Assembly (NCBI RefSeq): GCF_018260555.1 | Contig: NZ_JAGLBB010000025.1 | Location: forward strand, 1-38,773 | From: Deinococcus sp. | GTDB lineage: Bacteria; Deinococcota; Deinococci; Deinococcales; Deinococcaceae | Length of the DNA: 38,773 nt | Reading direction: 5' to 3' | Shown here: one piece after another, positions 29,967 through 37,417 of the stretch | Position numbering within the stretch: the stretch's first letter is position 1 | Layout of the letters: the number at the start of each line of letters is the position of its first letter | Translations under genes and position numbers: made by a program | The notes under the pieces: generated by a model | The model's input: only the letters and a program-made list of their open reading frames with translations | Databases searched by the model: none | Told to the model about the DNA's origin: nothing

Positions 29967-31058
29967 CTATCCGACGCGGTAACGGGCCACTTTCGCTGGA
30001 TCAGGGGCGTGGCCGCTCAGGGCGGCCACGTCCAGCCAGCCGTCCCGGAACTCGATGGGCGCGTTCAGCAGGTCGTCCTGCAATTTCAGGACGAAACTGA
30101 GTTCGCAGGGCTCGGTCACCTCGGGCTGGGTGGACAGCAGCGCCGCGTGCAGGGTGCCCAGGCCCGTGCTGGCCTGCGAACCCACCATGCCGCGCTTTCC
30201 GTGGGCGGCGGCCACGCGCAGCATGTTCAGGCCGTCGGTAAAGCCGTTGCGGGCCGTTTTCACGTTCAGCACATCGAAGGTACCAAAGTCCAGTTCGCGG
30301 TCCAGGTCAGCCGGGGTGAAGCACGAGTCGTCCGCCACGATCGGCAGCCGCCCCTGCGCGTATAGCGCGGCGCGCGCCCGCAACTGCCGCGCCGGCAGGG
30401 GCTCTTCCACGTACATCAGGCCCGCCTCCCGCATGGCGTCCAGGGCCGGCGGGGCCGATTCGGGGCTCAGGGTCTCGTTACTGTCGGCGTACAGCAGCAC
30501 GTCACTCCCGAACTCGGCCCGTAGCGCGCGGATCACGCGCAGGTCGCGTTCGTGCTCGCGGCCCACTTTCACCTTCAGGCAGCGCACACCGGCCTGCACC
30601 ACGCGCCGCGCCTCGCCGAGCATGTCGTCCGGACTGGCGATGCCCAGAATGAAACTCACGCGGACGCGCGTGTTCGGGCCCATCAGCGTGCTGAACAGGC
30701 TGCTTCCGGCGGCGCGGGCGCGGGCGTCATGTAGGGCCATGTCCAGCGCGCCGCGCGCCGTGTGGTTGTTCGCCACGCTGTTGCGCGCGCGGTTCAGGCC
30801 CGCCTCGTCCGTGATGCTCAGGCCTGCCAGGGCGCCTTGCAGGTGCGCCAGGATGCCCAGCACGCTGGCGGGCGTCTCGCCGTAGATGGTGGGGCGCGGT
30901 GTCGCCTCGGCCACGCCCACCGTGCCGTCCGAGAGCGTGACGCGCACCAGAACGTGCTCGGCGGCACTCAGGGCCGAGTGCGCCCCCCACGCCAGCGCCG
31001 AGGTGAGCGGCAGCCGGTAGACCAGACCCTCGACCCGCGCGACGGTGGGCGCGCTCAC
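29967..31058 (-). CDS. Dipeptide epimerase (enolase superfamily)
   Basis: The 363-aa protein belongs to the muconate-lactonising subgroup of the enolase superfamily and looks like L-Ala-D/L-Glu type dipeptide epimerases, used in murein peptide recycling. Visible: an N-terminal capping domain (VEGLVYRLPLTSALAWGAHS), KVKVG (first Lys), LYADSNET, MYVEEPLP and IVADDS (metal ligands Asp, Glu, Asp), NVKTARNGFTDGL (second catalytic Lys) and GSQASTGLGT. The GTG at 31058 overlaps the upstream gene stop by 4 nt (GTGA), so translation is coupled to the P-loop protein. Confidence 0.88.
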   Translation of the reverse strand: MSAPTVARVEGLVYRLPLTSALAWGAHSALSAAEHVLVRVTLSDGTVGVAEATPRPTIYGETPASVLGILAHLQGALAGLSITDEAGLNRARNSVANNHTARGALDMALHDARARAAGSSLFSTLMGPNTRVRVSFILGIASPDDMLGEARRVVQAGVRCLKVKVGREHERDLRVIRALRAEFGSDVLLYADSNETLSPESAPPALDAMREAGLMYVEEPLPARQLRARAALYAQGRLPIVADDSCFTPADLDRELDFGTFDVLNVKTARNGFTDGLNMLRVAAAHGKRGMVGSQASTGLGTLHAALLSTQPEVTEPCELSFVLKLQDDLLNAPIEFRDGWLDVAALSGHAPDPAKVARYRVG

Positions 31059-31849
31059 ACTGCCCCCGTGGTCCAGGTGCGCACGGCCCGCGCCACGCCG
31101 GCCGGGTCCAGCGCCACGGTATCCAGCACCAGCGCCCTTGCGGGCGGCAGGGTCCGCAGGAACGCCTCGGCCGCCACCGGGTCGTAGTTGCGCCGCTCGG
31201 ACACCACGATCTTCACCTTCGCCAGCACGTCGTCCGGCGCGAAGCCCTGGGCCGGCAGTTCTGCCAGGGCGTCCAGTTCCTGCGGCGTAAAGACCTCCGC
31301 CGCGCCCTTCAGGTCGGCCAGCGATTCCCGCAGCGTGGTCCCGCCCTGGGCGCCGCCCACCTGATCGAAAGCGTCCGCTCGGCCCAGCAGCCGCCGCACC
31401 CGCACCGTGTCCGGGGCGCCCAGCGCCACGAACCGCCACGCCGGGAACGACTGCGCCGCGAATCTGACCTCGTCCAGGCCGCGCAGTCCGTCGAAGACCG
31501 GCGTCTGGCCCCAGTGACCCGTGTCGGCCAGCAGTGACCCCAGCGCCTGCGCCATGCCGCCCGGATGGGCCTGGCGGTACTGCGCGGTCAGCCGGAAGCG
31601 TTCTTCACGGTCCCGTACGGCCGCGCCTGCCAGCGGCAGGATCATCACGGCGTCCGTGACCTCCCGCCGGTCCGGTAGCACCCGGACGCCCGCATCTGCC
31701 GCGGTCAGGGCGGCCAGGGCGGTACTTTTCCCCACGCCGGTCAGGCCGACCAGCACCGTCAGGGGCAGCTGCGACAGCCGGCGCTCGTGCGGGGCGGGGG
31801 ACGCGGCGTCGGCGCGCAGGAAGGGCAACTGACTCGACTCACTCGGCAT
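31055..31849 (-). CDS. P-loop NTPase of unknown function, coupled to epimerase
   Basis: 264 aa; residues ~30-50 LTVLVGLTGVGKSTALAAL form a Walker A, RVLPDRREVTDAVMILPLAG follows, and PVFDGLRGLDEVRF may hold the Walker B-like Asp. Family not recognised. The C-terminal half is helical (TTLRESLADLKGAAEVFTPQELDALAEL; DDVLAKVKIVVSERRNYDP). TACTCT ends 6 nt before ATG 31849. The four-base overlap with the epimerase indicates one operon and a linked role in peptide or cell-wall metabolism, which is inference. Confidence 0.75.
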   Translation of the reverse strand: MPSESSQLPFLRADAASPAPHERRLSQLPLTVLVGLTGVGKSTALAALTAADAGVRVLPDRREVTDAVMILPLAGAAVRDREERFRLTAQYRQAHPGGMAQALGSLLADTGHWGQTPVFDGLRGLDEVRFAAQSFPAWRFVALGAPDTVRVRRLLGRADAFDQVGGAQGGTTLRESLADLKGAAEVFTPQELDALAELPAQGFAPDDVLAKVKIVVSERRNYDPVAAEAFLRTLPPARALVLDTVALDPAGVARAVRTWTTGAV

Positions 31850-31944
31850 TCACCGAGAGTAGCGCCCCCGCCTGGTGAAGACTGGGTCAAGGTTCAATCA
31901 AGTCGGTGTGATTCGTGGACGCGCAGATAACCGCCGCGAGTTTC

Positions 31945-31966
31945 TATACTTAGTGACGGAGGCACC
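31945..31966 (+). promoter_or_regulatory. -10 and Shine-Dalgarno of the 44-aa membrane protein gene
   Basis: TATACT at 31945-31950 and CGGAGG at 31958-31963, only 3 nt before ATG 31967 by strict count, or GGAGGCACC as a spaced site. A leadered transcript, unlike most neighbours. The -35 is not clear. Confidence 0.55.
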
Positions 31967-32101
31967 ATGACGCGACTCAAAGGCAATTCCGGCGGTAACG
32001 GCGGCAAGATTCTGATCATTCTCATCATCCTGATCGCTCTGTTCCTGCTGGCGTACTTCCTGTACCTCAAACCCCAGGGCCTGCTGGACCTCGGCTTCTG
32101 A
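31967..32101 (+). CDS. 44-aa single-span membrane protein
   Basis: MTRLKGNSGGNGGK is a basic, Gly-rich N-terminus, then one hydrophobic helix (ILIILIILIALFLLAYFLY) and a short tail ending LKPQGLLDLGF. TATACT and GGAGG lie just upstream, so it is a real gene even though very short. The N-in topology follows the positive-inside rule. It precedes the PRC-barrel gene by 153 bp on the same strand and may be part of its unit. No family known to me. Confidence 0.7.
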   Translation: MTRLKGNSGGNGGKILIILIILIALFLLAYFLYLKPQGLLDLGF

Positions 32102-32254
32102 ACACCGCTCGTCAGGTCTGCTACACCTGAGCGGTAGCGTTGTTCTGGGCTCCCGCGCCGTTCGCGGTTGCCCCTGCGGCCCCCGCCCCTCTCCGCTCCG
32201 CCCACGACACCTTCACGGAAGGCCAGGCGGACGCCGTTCACCGGAGTTTCCCGC

Positions 32255-33913
32255 ATGATTAAAGGTAAAGAGATTCTCGGCCGTTCCGTCATCGCCATCA
32301 ATACCGGAGAGAAGATCGACACTGTGCACGACGTCATCTTCGACCACCAGGCCAATCAGGTGCTGGGCCTGCTCGTCGATGAGGGCGGCTGGTTCAGCGC
32401 CGCCAAGGCCGTCACGTTCGATCAGATCCGCTCGATCGGTGAGGACGCCATCATGATCGCCGACGCCTCCGCCGTCACCACCACCCGCGAGGACGGTCGC
32501 CTGAAAGAGGCGCTGGAAAGCGGCAGTAGCCTGATCGGCCTGACCCTGATGACCACCGACGGCCAGAACCTCGGCAAGATCGCCGACGTGTTCTTTAACG
32601 AGGAGACCGGCCGCGTCGAAGGCTACGAGGCGACCGGCGGCCTGTTCGCCGACCTGAGTAGTGGCCGCACCTTCGTACCGGTCCCCGAGAGCGTGCAGAT
32701 CGGCCACGACACCGCCATCGTGCCCGTCGAGGTGGCCAGCGCCATGCAGGAGCAGGAGGAAGGCGGCCTGAAAGGCGCGCTGCAGAGCGCCAGTCAGAGC
32801 GTGGTCGGCGTGTACCACGAGGCCGCCGACAGCGTCAAGGGTGCCTACGAGAACATCGCAGAAGCGACCCGTGAACGCCAGAAAGAGTACGTGGTCGGCA
32901 AGACCGCCGGAGGTGACATCACGGCCGAGGACGGCCGCGTGATCGTCTCCAAGGGCGAAACCATCACCGCCGCCCAGGCGGACGAAGCCGAAACCGCCGG
33001 GAAACTCGTCGCACTGGCCACCGCCGCGACCGGCGGAGTGATCGCCGACGCCTACGGCAGCGCCCGTGACCGCGTGCAGGAATCCTACGAGGACGTAAAA
33101 GACGCCACCGCCGAGCGTCAGAAAGCCTACGTGACCGGCAAGACCGCCGGCAGCGAAATCCGCACCGACGCTGGCGAGGTCATCGTGCCCGCCGGCGCGA
33201 CCATCACGGCCTTCCAGGCGGACCGCGCCGAGCAGACCGGGAAACTGGCCGCCCTGACCGCCGCCGCGACCGGCGGAGCCATCAGCGGCGGCGTGCAGAC
33301 CCTGCGCGAGCGCACCAAACTGGACCCCAACACCCTGGAAGCCACCGTGGGCCGCCGGGTCCGCACCGACGTCCGGGCGCCCGGCGGGAGCCTCGTGGCC
33401 GCGCAGGGCCAGATCGTCACGCAGGCTATTGCCGAGCGCGCCCGCCACCTGGGCGTGCAGCAGGCCCTGATCGACGCCACCACCGGCGGCGCCGCCGGCA
33501 CGTCCAGCCCCGCCGCCGGGGTGGCCGTTGCAGGCGGACTGGCCAGCGTCAGCGAGGGAGCGGGCAACCTGCTCGACCGCGCCAAGAACTGGCTGGGCGA
33601 CAAGCGCGAGCAGGCCACCGAGGTCATCGACCAGCGCCAGCAGGAAGCCGAGGAGCAGAAGGTCCGCGACGCCCTGGGCCGCCCCGTGACCCGCGTGATT
33701 CTCGCGCCCGACGACTCGATCATCCTGAACATCGGTGAGATCGTTACCAACCGCGCCGTGCAGGCCGCCCGCGACGGGAACGTCCTGGACATCCTGGTCA
33801 GCAGCATCAGCCGGGAAACGCCGCACATCGACCCGCTGGCCAGCCGCCCGGACGCGACCGGCGAGGCCGCGCTGCCCGAACGGGACGCCCCGGACAGCCA
33901 GCCTCCCCGCTAA
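32255..33913 (+). CDS. PRC-barrel stress-type protein with repeated beta modules
   Basis: The 552-aa protein begins with two PRC-barrel domains (MIKGKEILGRSVIAINTGEK... to ~80; LIGLTLMTTDGQNLGKIADV to ~165). Helical LEA-like segments follow (VYHEAADSVKGAYENIAEAT; DRVQESYEDVKDATAERQKA), each with a beta module: GKTAGGDITAEDGRVIVSKG, then GKTAGSEIRTDAGEVIVPAG. Two more such modules come later: GRRVRTDVRAPGGSLVAAQG and GRPVTRVILAPDDSIILNIG. PRC-barrels bind RNA, protein or act in photosystem/ribosome assembly; a D. radiodurans relative is heat-stress linked (from memory). No signal peptide. GGAG lies 10 nt before the ATG. A strong hairpin follows at 33960. Confidence 0.8.
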   Translation: MIKGKEILGRSVIAINTGEKIDTVHDVIFDHQANQVLGLLVDEGGWFSAAKAVTFDQIRSIGEDAIMIADASAVTTTREDGRLKEALESGSSLIGLTLMTTDGQNLGKIADVFFNEETGRVEGYEATGGLFADLSSGRTFVPVPESVQIGHDTAIVPVEVASAMQEQEEGGLKGALQSASQSVVGVYHEAADSVKGAYENIAEATRERQKEYVVGKTAGGDITAEDGRVIVSKGETITAAQADEAETAGKLVALATAATGGVIADAYGSARDRVQESYEDVKDATAERQKAYVTGKTAGSEIRTDAGEVIVPAGATITAFQADRAEQTGKLAALTAAATGGAISGGVQTLRERTKLDPNTLEATVGRRVRTDVRAPGGSLVAAQGQIVTQAIAERARHLGVQQALIDATTGGAAGTSSPAAGVAVAGGLASVSEGAGNLLDRAKNWLGDKREQATEVIDQRQQEAEEQKVRDALGRPVTRVILAPDDSIILNIGEIVTNRAVQAARDGNVLDILVSSISRETPHIDPLASRPDATGEAALPERDAPDSQPPR

Positions 33914-33959
33914 GCACCGCAGCACAGGAGCAGCACAGTACAGAAGCAGCACAGCAACA

Positions 33960-33997
33960 CAGGGAGCCGCGCGTCGGAATGGACGCGCGGCTCCCTG
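33960..33997 (+). terminator. Strong hairpin after the PRC-barrel gene
   Basis: 16-bp perfect stem CAGGGAGCCGCGCGTC / GACGCGCGGCTCCCTG with a 6-nt loop (GGAATG). Before it lies a run of AGCAGCACAG-type units (33918-33955). No U-run; it ends the PRC-barrel transcript and insulates cysK. Confidence 0.75.
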
Positions 33998-34066
33998 CAT
34001 GCTGTGGAGCGCTCCTGTCTGCCACCCCCCGATTCGCGCGGCCGCGCAGGGCCTATCCTGGGCGGC

Positions 34067-35023
34067 ATGATCGAGTCGCTCATCGGCCACACGCCCCTGC
34101 TGCAACTGAAGCGCGTGACCGGCCCCGACATGGCCGACGTGTTCGTGAAGTTGGAAGGTCAGAATCCCGGCGGGAGCATCAAGGACCGCACCGCGCTGGG
34201 CCTCGTCGAGGACGCCGAACGGCGCGGCCTGCTGAAACCCGGCGGGACCATCGTGGAACCCACCAGCGGCAATACGGGCATCGGGCTGGCGCAGGTGGCA
34301 GCCGCCAAGGGGTACAGACTGATCCTGTGCATGCCCGCCCAGATGAGTGAGGAACGCAAACGCACGCTGGCCGCGTACGGCGCCGAACTGATCCTGACAG
34401 ACCCGCAGCGCCGCATGCTGGCCGCCATCGAGGAAGCGCAGACCATCGCCGACCGCACCGGCGCGGTCATGATGGGCCAGTTCACGAACCCCGCCAACCC
34501 CGCCGTGCACGAGGCCACCACCGGCCCCGAACTGTGGGAACAGATGGAGGGCCGCATCGACGCCTTCGTGTACGGCAGCGGGACCGGCGGCACCATCAGT
34601 GGCGTGGGCCGCTACCTGAAACGCATGAACCCCGACGTACAGATCATCGCCTGTGAACCCGCGCGCAGCAACGTCCTGAGCGGCGGGGAACGCGGCGAAC
34701 ACGGCTTTCAGGGCATGGGGCCCGGCTTCATCCCGCAGAACCTGGACCGCAGCGTCCTGGACGACGTGGTGCAGGTCTGGGAAGAGGATGCCTACCCGCT
34801 GGCCCGCCGCCTGGCGCAGGAGGAAGGTCTGTTCGTGGGCATGAGCAGCGGCGCGATGGCCTGGGCTGCCTTGGAGGTCGCCCGCCGCCTCGGCCCCGGA
34901 AAGCGCGTGGCGACCATCGCCTGCGACACCGGCGCGCGATACCTGACCACCAGCCTCTTTACGGGCGGCAGCGACACCCCGCCCGGGTACCAGCCCCGCT
35001 CGCGCGAACGCACGGATCACTGA
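34067..35023 (+). CDS. cysK: Cysteine synthase (O-acetylserine sulfhydrylase)
   Basis: PLP enzyme making cysteine from O-acetylserine and sulfide. The 318-aa protein shows SLIGHTPLLQLKRV, LEGQNPGGSIKDRTAL (PLP Lys), VEPTSGNTGIGLAQVAA, GSGTGGTISGVGRYLK (phosphate loop) and GARYLTTSLF near the C-terminus. It could act with phosphoserine or other acceptors; CysK versus CysM is not settled by eye. ATG 34067 is set by TATCCT ending 7 nt upstream. The TGA ends on the first A of repeat R1-j. Confidence 0.93.
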   Translation: MIESLIGHTPLLQLKRVTGPDMADVFVKLEGQNPGGSIKDRTALGLVEDAERRGLLKPGGTIVEPTSGNTGIGLAQVAAAKGYRLILCMPAQMSEERKRTLAAYGAELILTDPQRRMLAAIEEAQTIADRTGAVMMGQFTNPANPAVHEATTGPELWEQMEGRIDAFVYGSGTGGTISGVGRYLKRMNPDVQIIACEPARSNVLSGGERGEHGFQGMGPGFIPQNLDRSVLDDVVQVWEEDAYPLARRLAQEEGLFVGMSSGAMAWAALEVARRLGPGKRVATIACDTGARYLTTSLFTGGSDTPPGYQPRSRERTDH

Positions 35024-35157
35024 GACGGACTCCGATTGATTCGGTGTAGTCCCGAGTCAATCCGAGCGGATGCGAGTAGGAATAGCATCCGGGTTTCGCG
35101 GTATGGAGCCGCAGGCGGCGCTTTTCCGACTGTGGCGGAATGGAGCGGAATCCGGAT
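35023..35157 (+). repeat. R1 repeat copy j, first of a three-repeat array
   Basis: Begins AGACGGACTCCGATTGATTCGG on the A of the cysK TGA; stem GATTGATTC / GAGTCAATC (one wobble); CCGAGCGGATGCGAGTAGGAA; right half intact, ending CGGAATCCGGAT. Confidence 0.93.
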
Positions 35158-35158
35158 C

Positions 35159-35293
35159 AGACGGACTCCGATTGAATGGGCTGCAAAGACCGTTCAATCC
35201 GAGCGAAGCGAGTGGGAGCTGGGCGGGTTCTGGACGTGGAGCTGGCAATCCGGTGAAGTTCCGGATTGTCGGCGAAACAAACGGGATCCGTAT
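35159..35293 (+). repeat. R2 repeat copy h (full-length reference copy)
   Basis: AGACGGACTCCGATTGAATGG, stem GATTGAATGG / CCGTTCAATC, CCGAGCGAAGCGAGTGGGAG, GGGTTCTGGACGTGGAGC, TTCCGGATTGTCGGCG and AACGGGATCCGTAT at the right end. One base separates it from each neighbour. Confidence 0.93.
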
Positions 35294-35294
35294 G

Positions 35295-35360
35295 AGACGG
35301 ACTCCGATTGAATGGGCTGCAAAGACCGTTCTATCCGAGCGGATGCGAGCCGGAACACAG
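35295..35360 (+). repeat. R2 repeat copy i (left half only)
   Basis: AGACGGACTCCGATTGAATGG, same stem with CCGTTCTATC, CCGAGCGGATGCGAGCCGGAACA, then truncated near the 38-bp palindrome. Confidence 0.85.
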
Positions 35361-35372
35361 TGTCTGTCATGC

Positions 35373-35410
35373 AGCAAGGAGGCGAGCCCGCGCGGGCTCG
35401 CCTCCTTGCT
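35373..35410. terminator. 38-bp perfect palindrome
   Basis: AGCAAGGAGGCGAGCCCGC and its exact complement meet without a gap, allowing a 17-bp stem with a tight loop. It lies 36 nt past the stop of the DUF937 gene on minus and after the three-repeat array on plus, so it can end transcription from both sides. There is no strong U-run. Confidence 0.7.
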
Positions 35411-35445
35411 CTTCAGGGCTGTTCGGGGGTGTGGGTGGTCCCGCC

Positions 35446-36165
35446 TTAGCGGCGCGCGCCGCCGAACATGCCGATCAGGTCGTCGAGCGCATTACCGTCC
35501 CCGTCGCTGTCCAGGGCGCTGTTCAGGGTGCCCAGCAGGCCGCCCTGCTGCGCGGGTGCGTGCCCCTGGGTGCCACCCAGGACGCTGCCCAGCAGGCCGC
35601 CCAGGTCGGTGCCGCCCGCTGGGCTGCTCTGCTGCGCGGGTGCGCCGCCCAGCATCCCGCCGAGCATGCCGCCCAGCCCGCCGCCGAGCCCGCCAGCCGC
35701 GCCGCCACCGAGCAGGCCGCCCAGGACGCTGCCCAGATCCGCGCCGCCGCCCTGAGCGCCCTGACCCTGCTTCTGGCGGCTCAGGTAGCCGAGGACCAGC
35801 GGGGCCAGCATGCTGAGAATCTGCATGGCCATCTGCGGGTCGATGCCGGCGCGCTTGCTGACCGCCTGCGCCGCCTGCGCCTGCTGACCGCCGAACACGT
35901 GCCCCAGGATCTTCTGGCCGTCCTGCGTGTCCGGTACCTGCCCCTGCGTGAAGGCGTCCAGGGCGCTGCCGTCGTGGCGGCTCAGCGCGCCGCTCAGGGC
36001 GTCCAGGCCGCCGGGTTGCGCGGCGTTGCGGGTCAGGGCGCCCAGCAGCAGGGGTAGCGCGGCCTCGATGGCGGCCTGCGACTGCCCGGTGTTCGCGCCG
36101 GTGTTCTGCGCGACGGTCTGCTGGGCCTGTCCCATTCCTCCGAGCATGTTGAAAATGTCCATCAT
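35446..36165 (-). CDS. DUF937 protein
   Basis: The 239-aa protein: MMDIFNMLGGMGQAQQTVAQNTG, then AIEAALPLLLGALTRNAAQPGG and DALSGALSRHDGSALDAF, KILGHVFGGQQAQAAQAVSK and MAMQILSMLAPLVLGYLSRQK, all as in DUF937, which folds as alpha-helices and lacks a known role. The C-terminal third is Gly/Leu/Ala-rich low complexity (GGLLGGGAAGGLGGGLGGML), ending in DSDGDGNALDDLIGMF, which looks like a calcium-type acidic loop. AGGAGG 6 nt before ATG 36165. A TACACT hexamer on minus at 36272-36267 could be its promoter, giving a ~100-nt leader; the rest of 36166-36508 shows nothing else. Confidence 0.85.
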   Translation of the reverse strand: MMDIFNMLGGMGQAQQTVAQNTGANTGQSQAAIEAALPLLLGALTRNAAQPGGLDALSGALSRHDGSALDAFTQGQVPDTQDGQKILGHVFGGQQAQAAQAVSKRAGIDPQMAMQILSMLAPLVLGYLSRQKQGQGAQGGGADLGSVLGGLLGGGAAGGLGGGLGGMLGGMLGGAPAQQSSPAGGTDLGGLLGSVLGGTQGHAPAQQGGLLGTLNSALDSDGDGNALDDLIGMFGGARR

Positions 36166-36940
36166 GATGTGCCTCCTGTGCCGGCGCGTGTGGCCGGTGG
36201 TGCGTGCGGGTAAGTGAAGGGAAACTGGCATGGGTCGAGCCGGGAATGTGGTGTAGGTCGGAGAGCAGTGTAGCTGGGAACGGAGCGGAAATGGGAATGG
36301 AGTGCGGCCGGAGGGGGGAGGCGACCTGCAGCCCCAGCGAGCGGTCGCGACGCAAGCGGCCCCACGGCGGCCCGCCCACCCGGCCCTGCGGACCCTCTGC
36401 CATGCGGCGTATGTCGCTTGCAGGTCTGCTCGGGTAGGCTGACTGCTTCCAGTTCGGCAACCGGGAAGCCTGCGTGCAGGGCCCGGTCTCTGGAGAGGGG
36501 GAGCATTCATGACCATTCACCCAGCGCCCGCCGCGCAGCGTCACGCGGGCGCGGCCGGTTCCGGCGCGGCGCTGTACGCTGCTGTGGCGCGGCTGGGCTT
36601 CCGGCGGCCCTTCGCTTACCCGCAGGCGGCCCTGTGGGGAGTCGTCACCAACGCCTTTTTCGGGCTGCTGCGGGTGTCGGTTCTGGCCGCGCTGTTCGGG
36701 GCGCGCCCGTAGGTGGCCGGGTACAGCCTGACCGACGCCGTCACGTACTCCGCACTGACGCAGGCGTTCGTCGTGGCGCTGGCCCTGTTCGGCTGGACGG
36801 ACTTCATGCGCACCATTCACCGGGGCGAGGTCGGCACGGACCTGCTGCGCCCCATGAACCTGCTGGGTTTCTGGGCCGCGCAGGACGCCGGGCGGGCGGC
36901 AGCGCAGTTCGTGCTGCGCGGCCTGCCGATGCTGCTGACC

Positions 36941-36994
36941 TTTCAGGTGGGCGCGGCGTTTCAGGGGGGCGCGGCGTTTCAGGTGGGTGCGGCG
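36941..36994 (+). repeat. 18-bp tandem repeat inside the broken permease gene
   Basis: Three units of TTTCAGGTGGGCGCGGCG (second unit has GGGGGG, third GGTGCG), in frame, encoding FQVGAA-like repeats within a membrane region, which is unusual for a permease and probably a post-inactivation expansion. Confidence 0.75.
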
Positions 36995-37290
36995 GGCACG
37001 GTCGGCGGCCTGCACTGGCCAGCCGGGCCGCTCGCGTGGACGCAGACGATCCTGAGCGCCGCGCCCCCCTGGGCGTGCGGGTTTCTGTTCCGCTTCCTGG
37101 TGAACTGCGCGGCGTTCTGGTTCCCGGACGCCGCCGGGTTCGGCCGGTTCGCGTGGGCGCTGCTGGGCCCGGGCTGCGGATTCCTGATGCCGCTGGCATT
37201 CTTTCCGGAGTGGGCGCAGGCGGCGCTGGCCTGCGCGCCCTTTCCGTCCATGCTGAGCACCACCGTGGAAGTCTGGCTGGGCTGCAGGAG

Positions 37291-37334
37291 TGGCCCCGGC
37301 GCCTGGGTGGCCCCGGCGCCTGGGTGGCCCCGGG
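37291..37334 (+). repeat. 17-bp tandem duplication causing a frameshift
   Basis: TGGCCCCGGCGCCTGGG occurs twice in a row (37291-37307, 37308-37324), followed by a 9-bp partial unit. 17 is not a multiple of three, hence the shift. Confidence 0.88.
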
Positions 37335-37417
37335 CACGCAGCTGGCCTGGACGGGCGCACTCCTGGCGCTGAGGGCCTTCCCGCTGCGGCGCGGGCTGCG
37401 GCGGCTGGAGGTCGCCG

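Noticed and set aside
32213..35020. 935-codon minus-strand frame opposite the PRC-barrel and cysK genes
   Set aside because: It spans two well-supported plus-strand genes and an intergenic terminator; its composition is typical of antisense frames.
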